Assembly: GCF_030816235.1 (NCBI RefSeq)
Contig: NZ_JAUSXT010000001.1
Location: 1,798,001-1,862,000 of the forward strand
DNA length: 64,000 bases
Direction of reading: 5' to 3'
Source of the DNA: Microbacterium sp. W4I4
Lineage (GTDB): Bacteria; Actinomycetota; Actinomycetes; Actinomycetales; Microbacteriaceae
Shown: positions 16,772 through 24,918 of the stretch, piece after piece
Layout of the letters: each line of letters opens with the position of its first letter
Position numbering within the stretch: the stretch's first letter is position 1
Notes under the pieces: model-generated
Databases searched by the model: none
Told to the model about the DNA's origin: nothing
Seen by the model: only the letters and a program-made list of their open reading frames with translations
Program-made: the position numbers and the translations under genes

Positions 16772-17815
16772 TCAGCCCAGCGTCGTGGGGACCGCGATGG
16801 ACCCGTCGACGACCTCCTGCTTGTACTTCTCGATCTGGTCGATGATCGACTGCGGCACGAGATCGCCGTTGCCCTCGAAGGTCAATCCGACGCCATCGTT
16901 CGCCAAGCCGAAGGATGTCGCCTCACCGTATTTGAGCGTGCCCTCTTGGGCCTGCGCGATCGCCGTCACGATGGTTCCGCCCGCGTTCTTGAGCATCGAA
17001 CCGAGCACGTGTCCGGGCTGAAGGTCGTTCTGGTTGATGTTCACACCGATCGCGTACTTGTTCGAGTCCTTCGCCGCCTGCAGCGAACCGATCGCCGATC
17101 CGCCCGATGGAACGTATACGACGTCGGCACCCTGGTCGTACATCGCCTTGGCCTGGTCGTATCCCTTCGCCGAATCCGTGAACGAGCCGACGTAGCTCAC
17201 CAAGACCTCGATGGTGGGATCGACGGCCTCGACGCCCGCTTCGAAACCGACCACGAAGTCATTGATGATGGCGACGTCCTGTCCACCGACGAGTCCGACT
17301 TTCTTGCTGCCCTCGGAAAGCGGGAACGCGTCGGTCTCGGTCGTTGCGAGCGCCGCGAGAACTCCTGCGAGGAAAGAGCCCTCGTTCTGCATATACGTGA
17401 TGGAAGCGACGTTGGGCGCGTCGACAACGGCGTCGTACAGGATGTAGTGCTGGTCCGGGAATTTGGGCGCATCCTCGGTGAGGATGTCGAACATGCTGAA
17501 TGTGCCCGTGACGATGACATCCCACTCGCCAGTGGAGACAGACTGCAGATTGGCCTTCCACTGAGCGGGGTTGTTCCCGTCAGCCTGGAGGGTGTTGGTC
17601 TCGTGACCATCACCTTCCAGCTTGTCCATACCGGACTGCGCGTCGTCGAAGAAGCCCTGGTCTCCAAGGGCGCCCGGCACAACGTGTGCGACGGAGATTT
17701 CGCCCGAGGCGCCGTCATCCGTTCCGCTAGGGGTTTCGGCGGGTCCGGTGCAAGCACTCAAGGTCACAACGAGCGCAGCCGCGGCCGCGACAGTGCTGAA
17801 TCGCGAGATCTTCAT
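16772..17815 (-). CDS. BMP-family nucleoside-binding lipoprotein
   Basis: A 347-residue substrate-binding lipoprotein of the Bmp/Med (PnrA-like) family. The signal peptide ends in a lipobox, VVTLSACTG, giving Cys22 as the lipidated residue. Family blocks include HVVPGALGDQGFFDDA and KKVGLVGGQDVAIINDFVVGF. VYVPSGGSAIGSLQAAKD and YAIGVNINQNDLQPG follow. Proteins of this family bind purine and pyrimidine nucleosides. AAAGGAG precedes the ATG. It supplies substrate to the downstream fused ATPase-permease; in this context 5'-deoxynucleosides are plausible ligands. Confidence 0.88.
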   Translation of the reverse strand: MKISRFSTVAAAAALVVTLSACTGPAETPSGTDDGASGEISVAHVVPGALGDQGFFDDAQSGMDKLEGDGHETNTLQADGNNPAQWKANLQSVSTGEWDVIVTGTFSMFDILTEDAPKFPDQHYILYDAVVDAPNVASITYMQNEGSFLAGVLAALATTETDAFPLSEGSKKVGLVGGQDVAIINDFVVGFEAGVEAVDPTIEVLVSYVGSFTDSAKGYDQAKAMYDQGADVVYVPSGGSAIGSLQAAKDSNKYAIGVNINQNDLQPGHVLGSMLKNAGGTIVTAIAQAQEGTLKYGEATSFGLANDGVGLTFEGNGDLVPQSIIDQIEKYKQEVVDGSIAVPTTLG

Positions 17816-17934
17816 GTCAACTCCTTTGTATTCATGTGGGGTTTACTGCGTGGTGGCGCTGCTCGCCGGCCCTCGGGGCGCTCGCACTGCGCAGCACCGC
17901 GAGGATCGGCGAAGGTATGCGAACGTCGCGTCGG

Positions 17935-18819
17935 TCAGTCCGAGGCGCCGTCCGAAAGGTCTAGGTACTGCCGGTGGGCATCCTCCGGGGTCGCGTTCGC
18001 GTGGACGATCGACTGCACGGCGAGCATCATGGCCTCCGGCGCTTCACGCTGGAAGATGTTGCGGCCCATGTCCACGCCGGCGGCTCCCTGATCGAGGGCC
18101 TTGTAGGCCATCGTGAGGGCATCGATCGCCGGCAGCTTCTTACCGCCGGCCATGATCACCGGCACCGGGCACCCGGCGGTGACCTCTTCGAATCCTTCGT
18201 CACAGAAGTACGTCTTCACGAGCTGGGCGCCCAGTTCTGCGATGATTCGCGTCGCGAGGCCCAGGTAGCGAGAATCGCGCACCAGTTCCTTGCCGACGGC
18301 GGTCACGCCGAGAACAGGGATGCCGATCCGCAGCCCGTCGTCGACGAGGGTGGTGAGGTTCTCGATCGACTGGGTCTCGTGCTCACTTCCGACGAATACT
18401 TGAACCGCGACGGCGGCCGCGTCGATGCGGGCCGCATCCTCCATACCCATCGCCAGTCGCTCATTTGAGAGGTCCTTCAGAATGGACGGTCCGCCGGAGG
18501 CGCGCACCACGAGCGCGTTGCGGTTGGATGCAGGCACAACGGAGCGGAGGATTCCGCGCGTGGCCATGAGCGCATCCGCGTGTGGCGCCAGGGGAACGAT
18601 GTTCAGGTCGACGCGCTCCAGGCCGGAGGTCGGGCCCTGAAAGTAGCCGTGGTCGAACGCGAGCATGACGGTCTTCCCGTCCGGACGGAAGATGCGAGAC
18701 AGCCTGTGCTGCATACCGTAGTCCAGTTGCGTCGCTCCCTTGACCGCCAGGGCAGGGGTCTCCTGAGCGATGCCGATGCCGTAGTCCTTCGCGGAGATGT
18801 TTCCTTCGAGATCAGCCAT
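17935..18819 (-). CDS. lsrF: LsrF-type thiolase (3-hydroxy-5-phosphonooxypentane-2,4-dione thiolase)
   Basis: A 294-residue DhnA-type TIM-barrel enzyme recognisably collinear with E. coli LsrF. Matching blocks are [58 protein letters not shown] (catalytic lysine region), [15 protein letters not shown] and [13 protein letters not shown]. LsrF moves the acetyl group of 3-hydroxy-5-phosphonooxypentane-2,4-dione to CoA, giving DHAP and acetyl-CoA. ATG at 18819 follows GAAGGAAA. No lsrK, lsrR, lsrG or lsrB is nearby; instead it sits with mtnA, an aldolase/dehydrogenase fusion and, divergently, mtnK. A role in 5-deoxypentose catabolism is therefore more likely than autoinducer-2 processing. A related DhnA aldolase activity is the alternative. 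Confidence 0.85.
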   Translation of the reverse strand: MADLEGNISAKDYGIGIAQETPALAVKGATQLDYGMQHRLSRIFRPDGKTVMLAFDHGYFQGPTSGLERVDLNIVPLAPHADALMATRGILRSVVPASNRNALVVRASGGPSILKDLSNERLAMGMEDAARIDAAAVAVQVFVGSEHETQSIENLTTLVDDGLRIGIPVLGVTAVGKELVRDSRYLGLATRIIAELGAQLVKTYFCDEGFEEVTAGCPVPVIMAGGKKLPAIDALTMAYKALDQGAAGVDMGRNIFQREAPEAMMLAVQSIVHANATPEDAHRQYLDLSDGASD

Positions 18820-18869
18820 GATGATTTCCTTCGTTCGGGATGGGGTTGGTGCGTGCGAGCGATGAGCTA

Positions 18870-19247
18870 TCAGGCAGTGCTGCCGGATGCCGACTCGCGA
18901 GGGTTCCACGGTTCAGCGTGGGTGTCGCCCGGACTGGACGGCGACTTGATGAAGAGGAGTCGGAACGCGCTCCCGGTCTCATTGATCAGATAGTGGTGCT
19001 CGCCCGGCTCGCAGCGGTAGACGTCACCAGTGCGCATGGTGTGTCTGTACGCTCTCTCGATCCACAGCGTGCATTCGCCTTCGAGGGCGATGAATGTCTC
19101 ATCGCAGTGATTATGGAAATGGTTCTCCACCTCATCTCCCGGACGCAGCATCAGGACTCCGATATCGCTGCTCGAGCCGTTGACGAGGTATGCGGGGCCC
19201 CATTCCCCGTTGCGGTACTCGGGGTTCTCCGTCGATGCGTACTTCAC
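18870..19247 (-). CDS. Small cupin protein, possible phosphosugar isomerase
   Basis: A 125-residue single-domain cupin with both metal-binding motifs: [16 protein letters not shown] (His, His, Glu) and PGEHHYLIN (His). GTG start with GGGAGGCGAGG upstream. It lies between lsrF and the aldolase/dehydrogenase fusion. In the Lsr pathway an isomerase (LsrG) prepares the substrate of LsrF. LsrG has a different fold, but a cupin isomerase could serve the same step here. That role is inference; the fold and metal ligands are visible. Confidence 0.7.
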   Translation of the reverse strand: MKYASTENPEYRNGEWGPAYLVNGSSSDIGVLMLRPGDEVENHFHNHCDETFIALEGECTLWIERAYRHTMRTGDVYRCEPGEHHYLINETGSAFRLLFIKSPSSPGDTHAEPWNPRESASGSTA

Positions 19248-19277
19248 GTCCTCGCCTCCCTGTGTTCGGTCATCGGC

Positions 19278-21245
19278 TCAGATGACACGTTCGTTCCCGC
19301 CGTCGATGGGGACCTGAGCACCGGTGGTGCACGCGAAGGTGTCGTCGACCATGGCGCGTGCGAGTCTGGCGACCCCCGAGCTGGTCACTTCTACACGCAG
19401 GAGATTTCGACGCTTGTACTCGTCAACGCTCATGCCGTAGTGGTGCGCCCGTTTTGCCAGCAGTTCCGGAGTCCACAGGGCCGTATCGAAGACGGCATCC
19501 GGATGGATCATATTCACCCTGATTCCGCTGGCCGCCCATTCCAGGGCGGCGACACGGGACAGTTGAACCAGAGCGGACTTCGATGCCGAGTATGCGGCGG
19601 CTCCCGGCCCCGGCGCCCTGACGTTCTTGGAGGCGACCACCACGACCCGGCCACCGCCTGGCGCGAGGGCGAGCAGAGGCTGAGTGATCGCGAAGAGGTC
19701 GGCGACCGAGTTCACGTTGATGTCCATGGCACGCCGCCACGCGTTCATGTCGAGTTCTGCCAACTGCTGCGAGGGCGGGAAGATTCCGGCGGAGACCACC
19801 AGAATGTCCAGCCCGCCGAATGCGCGGACCACCTGCTCGATCGCGGCGCGCTGCTCGTCGCCACTGGTGACATCCACCTGAATGCCCAGCCACTCGGGGC
19901 CGTCGAATGCATCCACGATCTGCGGGTCGATGTCCCACCCGACCACGCAGGCGCCGGCATCGAGCATCTCTGCCGCTATCGCACGTCCGATCCCCGATGC
20001 CGCACCCGTGACCAGCGCGATGCGACCGGCAAGAGGCTTGTTCCGAAGCGCTCTCGCCAGCTTGTCCCGCTCCGCAGACCAGTGCTCCAGCTCGAAGACG
20101 TGCTGCGCATCGATCGGCTGGTAGCCGCCGAGATCCTCGGCGGCGGCGACGACGTCGACCGTGTGCAGGTAGATGTCCTGCGCGGCCTGCGCTTCGGATC
20201 CGGTGCGCCCTGCGGTGAGCAGTCCCAATTCTGCGTCGACGATCACGCGGGGTGCTGGGTCGTGCGCCGGAGTCTGCGTGCCTTGCGAGTGCTGCGCGTG
20301 GTAGCTGTCGTAATCGGCTGCGTACTGCGCGACGTCGCGTCCGCGCAGGGGTCGGTATCCGGTGAGGATGACATGGTCGGGCGTGATCGGCCCCCGGGAG
20401 ACCGCGGCCATCAGACTGTCGGATGCCAGCAGGTTCGCGGCCTGGTCGTCCCGGACGTTTCGCACGATCATGGGTCGGCCGGCGAAGTCGCTGAGCTGCT
20501 GCCGCAGTCGCGCACGGTCCGCGATGCTGCTCGCCGCCTGATGCACAGGCGCATCCGCTGGCCGATGGCGCTCCGCGATGTAGCGATCGGCGATCTCGAC
20601 GAGTTCGACGTGACGTTCCAGCGCCTGTTGCGGGGTATCGCCCACCGTGAACAGACCGTGGTTCACAATGACCAGCCCCCAGGCCTCAGCCCGCTGCGAG
20701 GCGTGCGCGTTCCAGGCGTCAAGACACGCAGCCGCCGCGACGGGTCCGGGCATCGTGTAATCGACGACGATGACTCTGCCTCCCAGCGCCTCCTGCACGA
20801 GACGCTTGCCGTCAGCGGAGTTCGTGAGCGTGAGGATCGCATCCGAGTGGGAATGCAGCACGGCCACATGCGGCAGAAGTGCGTGGACCAGGGACTCCAC
20901 CGATGCCGGAGGGGCTTCCGGGTCGAGGCACGCCATCGTGAGTTCCCTGGCGAGATCGTTGGCCGCCAGTTCGGTCGGGGGAAGCAGACGGCGGAGGCGG
21001 TCGAGCCGCAATGGCGTGAATCCGTCCGGGGAGATGGTTGCCATATCGTGGCCGCTGCCCTTGACAAGCAGCGCGGGGATCTCCTCCCCGGTGACGTCTG
21101 TCCACGTGAGCTTCACCGATGAGTTACCGCCCCCATGCAGAACCAGTCGGCTGTCGCGACCGATCGCACGGGAGGCTCTCGCGATCTCGGACAGCAGCGC
21201 GCTGCCGTCGCCATCGAGTCCCACTCTTGGGTTCGACAGTGTCAT
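19278..21245 (-). CDS. Bifunctional class II aldolase / short-chain dehydrogenase
   Basis: A 655-residue fusion. Residues 1-220 or so are a class II (zinc) aldolase/epimerase domain with GGGNSS near the N-terminus, Glu and His ligands in VESLVHALLP...LHSHSDA, and NHGLFTVGDT. After a central spacer, residues about 400-655 are a classical SDR: TGAASGIGRAI, SAGIFPPSQ, Ser in VVVVASKNV, catalytic YSASK, VNMIHPDAVFDTALW. The architecture is that of bifunctional rhamnulose-1-phosphate aldolase/lactaldehyde dehydrogenase relatives. Here, beside mtnA, mtnK and lsrF, it likely acts on 5-deoxyribulose 1-phosphate or 5-methylthioribulose 1-phosphate, by aldol cleavage, C4 oxidation or both. AGGAGG precedes the ATG. 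Confidence 0.85.
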   Translation of the reverse strand: MTLSNPRVGLDGDGSALLSEIARASRAIGRDSRLVLHGGGNSSVKLTWTDVTGEEIPALLVKGSGHDMATISPDGFTPLRLDRLRRLLPPTELAANDLARELTMACLDPEAPPASVESLVHALLPHVAVLHSHSDAILTLTNSADGKRLVQEALGGRVIVVDYTMPGPVAAAACLDAWNAHASQRAEAWGLVIVNHGLFTVGDTPQQALERHVELVEIADRYIAERHRPADAPVHQAASSIADRARLRQQLSDFAGRPMIVRNVRDDQAANLLASDSLMAAVSRGPITPDHVILTGYRPLRGRDVAQYAADYDSYHAQHSQGTQTPAHDPAPRVIVDAELGLLTAGRTGSEAQAAQDIYLHTVDVVAAAEDLGGYQPIDAQHVFELEHWSAERDKLARALRNKPLAGRIALVTGAASGIGRAIAAEMLDAGACVVGWDIDPQIVDAFDGPEWLGIQVDVTSGDEQRAAIEQVVRAFGGLDILVVSAGIFPPSQQLAELDMNAWRRAMDINVNSVADLFAITQPLLALAPGGGRVVVVASKNVRAPGPGAAAYSASKSALVQLSRVAALEWAASGIRVNMIHPDAVFDTALWTPELLAKRAHHYGMSVDEYKRRNLLRVEVTSSGVARLARAMVDDTFACTTGAQVPIDGGNERVI

Positions 21246-21246
21246 C

Positions 21247-21759
21247 TCACGCCTCCTGTTCATGCGACACGCAGATCGTCCCGTTCGAGATCTCCTGCAG
21301 TTCGCAGCCCGGCGTCAGGTACTCGATGCGCCCGGCCACCTCCGGGTAGGCGGTTTGAAGAGGGACCCGGCATCCGATGTGGAATCCCTCGGGCGTGTAC
21401 TGCGGGGCCAGAGTCGTTCCCACCAGGGTCCAGTCTCCGAGGGAGGACACCCCCTGCCAGCACCCGGCAGGCGCGACGAACTGCGGACGCTGACCGGAGC
21501 GCAGGTCCATGCCCAGCACCGGTTGCTCGACGGTGCCGTCGGGGTGCAGCACGAGCATCTGCAGCGCGGCTCCGCCGTACCAGTGCCAGATCTCCGCGGA
21601 ATCGAGCGCGTGCAATGCAGAGACGTCGTCGCCGGAGGTGAGGTAGTAGATCGCGCCCGAGTACGCGTTCTCGAACGTGCTGCGGAACATCCCCCCTTCT
21701 ACGGGAAGGCGCTCGAGGCCCAGCATCTCGATCACGTCGTCGGCTCTGAGATCACGCAT
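21247..21759 (-). CDS. Cupin_5 (DUF985) protein
   Basis: A 170-residue protein with the DUF985/Cupin_5 pattern: LGLERLPVEGGMFRSTF, IYYLTSGDDVSALHAL, EIWHWYGGAALQMLVL, FVAPAGCWQGVSS and EYLTPGCE. Members are small beta-barrels of unknown biochemical role. Its ATG overlaps the stop of the nucleoside hydrolase gene by 8 bases, and its stop is one base from the aldolase start, so it is made together with them. A sugar epimerase or isomerase role is conceivable but unsupported. Confidence 0.75.
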   Translation of the reverse strand: MRDLRADDVIEMLGLERLPVEGGMFRSTFENAYSGAIYYLTSGDDVSALHALDSAEIWHWYGGAALQMLVLHPDGTVEQPVLGMDLRSGQRPQFVAPAGCWQGVSSLGDWTLVGTTLAPQYTPEGFHIGCRVPLQTAYPEVAGRIEYLTPGCELQEISNGTICVSHEQEA

Positions 21760-22732
21760 TGTCTCTCCCTGGAATTGTGGCGAAGTCGTGGATCAGTGCG
21801 CCCACGATGAGGCGTCGCACGGCATCGCGATCCACGTCGGATACGAACGTGTGCGCTGTGCCGTGGGCAGCCGCAGGGTCCCCCCAGACGGAGGCGCGGC
21901 CCGACTCGTCCCAGTGCACGGCGGCCGGCAGGCGCTCGACCCTGCGGATGAGGGCCGGGTCGAGGAAGACGGCGGCGGCGATCGAATCCCACACCGTGAA
22001 GGCTCGATCACCCAGACCGTAGGAACGCGTGACGAAGTCCGAGTAGAACGCGGTGGCGTCATGGATGAATCGTGCCTGCGGTGAGCCGTTTCGCGCATGT
22101 TCTTCGAGCAGCGCATAGGGGACGAGGAACGTGCCCCCGATATCCATTCCCACCCAGGTGATCGGACCCTCGGCGCGTGAGACGATCTCGGCCGCCTCCG
22201 CATCGCTGTTCATATTCGGATCGCCCACGGCCAGATAGTTCTGATACCCAGCCACGCCCGAGGCCGCCTGCCTGCGAGCGCCCATGCCGCCCATGATCAC
22301 GACAGATCTGAAGCGCGTGAGAACCGTGGGGTCCACGCGCAGGGCATCAGCGACATTGCGCACGCAGCCAAGCGTCAGCAACTCGACCTCGCCCGGCCGC
22401 TCATGAGCGATGCGCAGGATCTGTTCGCTTGCCGGCTCCGCAGAGAACGCCGCGTTCTCCGGTGTGAGTCCAAGTTCACCGAGGCCGTCTGACCCGTGCA
22501 CGAAGTCGGCGTACTGCTGGTCGTCGCCCGCAGCACGTCCGATGGCGACCGGCACGTCCGCCCGGTTCGTGAGCTCCAGGATGTACCGTGCGTTCGATGC
22601 CGCGTCGTGCACCGAGCAGTTTCCGAAACTGCTGGTCACCGCGACGACGTCGATATCAGCACGGCTGAGCAGTACCAGTAGTGCCAGTGCGTCGTCGACC
22701 CCTGTGTCGGTGTCGATGATGATGCTGCGCAT
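21752..22732 (-). CDS. Nucleoside hydrolase of the mtnA operon
   Basis: A 326-residue nucleoside hydrolase with DTDTGVDD at residues 7-14, GNCSVHDAASNARYILEL, LTLGCVRNVADAL, VIMGG and AVGDPNMNSDAEAAEIV; WDSIAAAVFLDPAL lies near the C-terminal active-site region. It is clearly different from the other three hydrolases in the window. Directly between mtnA and the cupin/aldolase genes, its likely substrate is 5'-deoxyadenosine, 5'-methylthioadenosine or a related 5'-deoxynucleoside, releasing the 5-deoxypentose for MtnK. Substrate is inferred from context. Confidence 0.85.
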   Translation of the reverse strand: MRSIIIDTDTGVDDALALLVLLSRADIDVVAVTSSFGNCSVHDAASNARYILELTNRADVPVAIGRAAGDDQQYADFVHGSDGLGELGLTPENAAFSAEPASEQILRIAHERPGEVELLTLGCVRNVADALRVDPTVLTRFRSVVIMGGMGARRQAASGVAGYQNYLAVGDPNMNSDAEAAEIVSRAEGPITWVGMDIGGTFLVPYALLEEHARNGSPQARFIHDATAFYSDFVTRSYGLGDRAFTVWDSIAAAVFLDPALIRRVERLPAAVHWDESGRASVWGDPAAAHGTAHTFVSDVDRDAVRRLIVGALIHDFATIPGRDNA

Positions 22733-22738
22733 GAGCCC

Positions 22739-23746
22739 TTATCCGATCTGTGAAGTGTCGAGAGAATCACCGCGATCGAAGCGCACGACACGGCTCTCCG
22801 TGACGATCGCGGTGATCAGGTGATGGGGAGTGACGTCGAAAGCCGGGTTCAGCGTCTGCGTTCCCACGGGAGCGGTCTGCCTGGTGCCCCAGTGGGTGAC
22901 CTCGTCCGACCCGCGATCTTCGATCTCGATCTCTGCGCCCGATGCGGTGGCCGTGTCGATCGTCGACTCAGGGGCGACAACGATGAAGGGAATGCCGGCG
23001 TGCTTCGCGGCCAGCGCCAGCGAGAACGAGCCGATCTTGTTGGCCGTGTCTCCGTTGGCGACGATACGGTCGGCCCCAATCAGCACGGCGTCCGCCTTCC
23101 CGCGGCTGAGCAGGAATGGACCCGCAGAGTCGATCGTGAGTTTGAACGGTGCGCCCATACGCGAGAGCTCCCAGGCAGTGAGGCGGGAGCCCTGGAGCAG
23201 CGGTCTGGTTTCCAAGGGGATGACCTCCTCGAGCCAGCCCTGCTCGTGAACGGTCTGGATGACGCCGAGCGCCGTGCCGCGCTCGACAGCGGCGAGGCCT
23301 CCGGTGTTGCAGATCGTCATGACGCGCAGCTTCGCGTAGGGAACCAGCTCGCGCAGGAGATCAGCGCCGTTGCGTCCCATGTCCGTGCAAGCGGCGATGT
23401 CCTCGTCCCTGATTCGCAGAGCCTCCTCAAGGACGGCTTCCGCTCCGTCGGAGAGCTTCGACAGAGCACGGTCGACACCCCAGGAGAGGTTGACCGCCGT
23501 TGGACGGGCTTCGCGAAGCTCTGCGGCCAGACGGCGAACGGACTGCGGGTCTGCACACTGGTCAGCGAGCTGCGCCACTCCCATCGCCCCTGCGACGCCG
23601 AGCGCGGGTGCGCCGCGCACCGCGAGGGCCTGAATCGCCTCGATGACAGACGCGGGTGTCTCCAGCAGGCGAGTGGTCACCGTAGTCGGCAAGAGGTTCT
23701 GATCGATGATCTCGATCGCGCCGTCCACCCAGTCGATTGTTCGCAT
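22739..23746 (-). CDS. mtnA: S-methyl-5-thioribose-1-phosphate isomerase (MtnA/DrdI type)
   Basis: A 335-residue aldose-ketose isomerase of the eIF2B-like family. Key motifs are LAVRGAPALGVAGA, the catalytic cysteine in MTICNTGGLA and the catalytic aspartate in IGADRIVANGDTANKIGS; it ends with NPAFDVTPHHLI. It converts methylthioribose 1-phosphate, or 5-deoxyribose 1-phosphate in deoxyribose disposal pathways, to the ribulose form. ATG at 23746 follows GGAGATGG. No mtnB, mtnC, mtnD or mtnX is present, so the classical methionine salvage route is not encoded here. The partner kinase MtnK is divergent. Confidence 0.88.
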   Translation of the reverse strand: MRTIDWVDGAIEIIDQNLLPTTVTTRLLETPASVIEAIQALAVRGAPALGVAGAMGVAQLADQCADPQSVRRLAAELREARPTAVNLSWGVDRALSKLSDGAEAVLEEALRIRDEDIAACTDMGRNGADLLRELVPYAKLRVMTICNTGGLAAVERGTALGVIQTVHEQGWLEEVIPLETRPLLQGSRLTAWELSRMGAPFKLTIDSAGPFLLSRGKADAVLIGADRIVANGDTANKIGSFSLALAAKHAGIPFIVVAPESTIDTATASGAEIEIEDRGSDEVTHWGTRQTAPVGTQTLNPAFDVTPHHLITAIVTESRVVRFDRGDSLDTSQIG

Positions 23747-23767
23747 TCCATCTCCAGTGATGATCAT

Positions 23768-23780
23768 GTTGACTTACAAC
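23768..23780. promoter_or_regulatory. Putative GntR operator upstream of mtnA
   Basis: GTTGACTTACAAC lies 22 bases upstream of mtnA and matches GTTGTCTTACAAC in the divergent mtnK-gntR region at 12 of 13 positions. Downstream bases CGTTATCAACAC extend the similarity. The intergenic stretch 23747-23949 holds no gene and is noticeably AT-richer than its surroundings. Confidence 0.55.
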
Positions 23781-23949
23781 TCGTTATCAACACGCATAAC
23801 TATGGGTTACCACCTGGACCAATGTCAACTCCCGAATAGCAACCATCATGAGGGTGCTTGGGAGGACGGCGGACAGATAGCTCGCGCGCACGTGCGCGCG
23901 AGCGACACCCGCCGCACGCTCAGCTCCCCGCCACGCGGGAGGAACGACC

Positions 23950-24672
23950 TCAGATGCTGCGGACGACGAAGAAGGCGTAGCGGCCTTCGATGAAGTATGT
24001 GCGGGAGTACAGGACGAGTTCTCCCGAGGAATCCCTGTGCATCTGGCTCAGCAAGAGGAAGAGTCGATGAGACGTCGCACCCGGACCCCATCCGACGTAA
24101 CCGGATTCCACGGCGTGCAGTTCTGCCACCGCGGTGGTGGGCGCTCGATTCAACGTCTCGCGTGCAAAGTGGAACAGCGATCCGTCGACGTCGTCAACAT
24201 CGAACTCCTCTGGCAGCAAACTCGCGGGAACCAAGTCGTAGGAGTAGGCCAGAACCTCGCCGTCCGCCAGTATGGTGCGGCGGATCTCCAGTACTGACGT
24301 GTCTCCGGGCACGTCCATCCGGTCGGCCTCTTCGGGCAGGACCTCACGGATGAGCCGGCTCGCGAAGACGACTTCGGGATTGCGCCCCGTCGCGCGGATC
24401 GATTCGGTGATGGAGCTCAAACGCTCGAGCCCCGTGCGCACCGTCGGCTTGTCCACGACGAACGTGCCCACCCCGTGAGTCGTCTGTACCAGACCGAGCA
24501 CGGCGAGCTCGCGGATAGCTGCGCGGACCGTGGGCCGCGAGACCTCAAACCGTGCACTGAGCTCATTCTCGGGCGGAAGCTTCGACCCTGCCGCGAAATC
24601 GCCTGACGCGATCGATGAACGCAGCTCTTGCGTGACCTTGGCTACAAGTGAGCCCGCTCGCGACTTGCCCAT
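23950..24672 (-). CDS. GntR-family regulator, UTRA type, of the mtnK/mtnA cluster
   Basis: A 240-residue regulator with a GntR winged helix (SKLPPENELSARFEVSRPTVRAAIRELAVLGLVQTTHGVGTFVV in two parts, about 28-75) and a UTRA domain (about 90-240: VLEIRRTILADGEVLAYSYDLVPASLL, ending YSRTYFIEGRYAFFVV). The start is uncertain between ATG 24672 and GTG 24687. It is transcribed away from mtnK and toward mtnA, with a shared motif ahead of both. It is thus the likely local repressor, relieved by a 5-deoxypentose phosphate or nucleoside; the effector is inference. Confidence 0.85.
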   Translation of the reverse strand: MGKSRAGSLVAKVTQELRSSIASGDFAAGSKLPPENELSARFEVSRPTVRAAIRELAVLGLVQTTHGVGTFVVDKPTVRTGLERLSSITESIRATGRNPEVVFASRLIREVLPEEADRMDVPGDTSVLEIRRTILADGEVLAYSYDLVPASLLPEEFDVDDVDGSLFHFARETLNRAPTTAVAELHAVESGYVGWGPGATSHRLFLLLSQMHRDSSGELVLYSRTYFIEGRYAFFVVRSI

Positions 24673-24786
24673 ATGGATCCGCTTCACTCCAAAGCTCTGC
24701 GACCCCTCGAATGCGGGCCTCTGAGTGACCTGTTCCTCGACGTCACAACATTGACAACTACTGTTGAGCTATCTTACGCTACGGGT

Positions 24787-24810
24787 GTTGTCTTACAACT
24801 GTGACAACAC
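24787..24810. promoter_or_regulatory. Putative GntR operator in the gntR-mtnK divergent region
   Basis: GTTGTCTTACAAC (24787-24799) is a perfect 5-bp inverted repeat with a 3-base centre. GTTGTC also pairs with GACAAC ten bases further on, followed by CAC. A related TTGACAACTACTGTTGA lies at about 24750. The tight cluster of GTTG/CAAC words between divergent genes is typical of GntR autoregulation. Confidence 0.55.
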
Positions 24811-24918
24811 GGTTACAAGAACCCTGTTCCACTCCTCCCCGAGTATTCCTGATGCTCACGGGAACCAGGCTGACGATCATTGATGATCGTCGTTCGATCA
24901 CCAGAGAGGTTGACAAGA

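Noticed and set aside
17935..18819. lsrF homologue as evidence for an AI-2 quorum-sensing (lsr) operon
   Set aside because: No lsrK, lsrR, lsrG or lsrB-type gene is linked. The neighbours are nucleoside and 5-deoxypentose genes, which give a better explanation.
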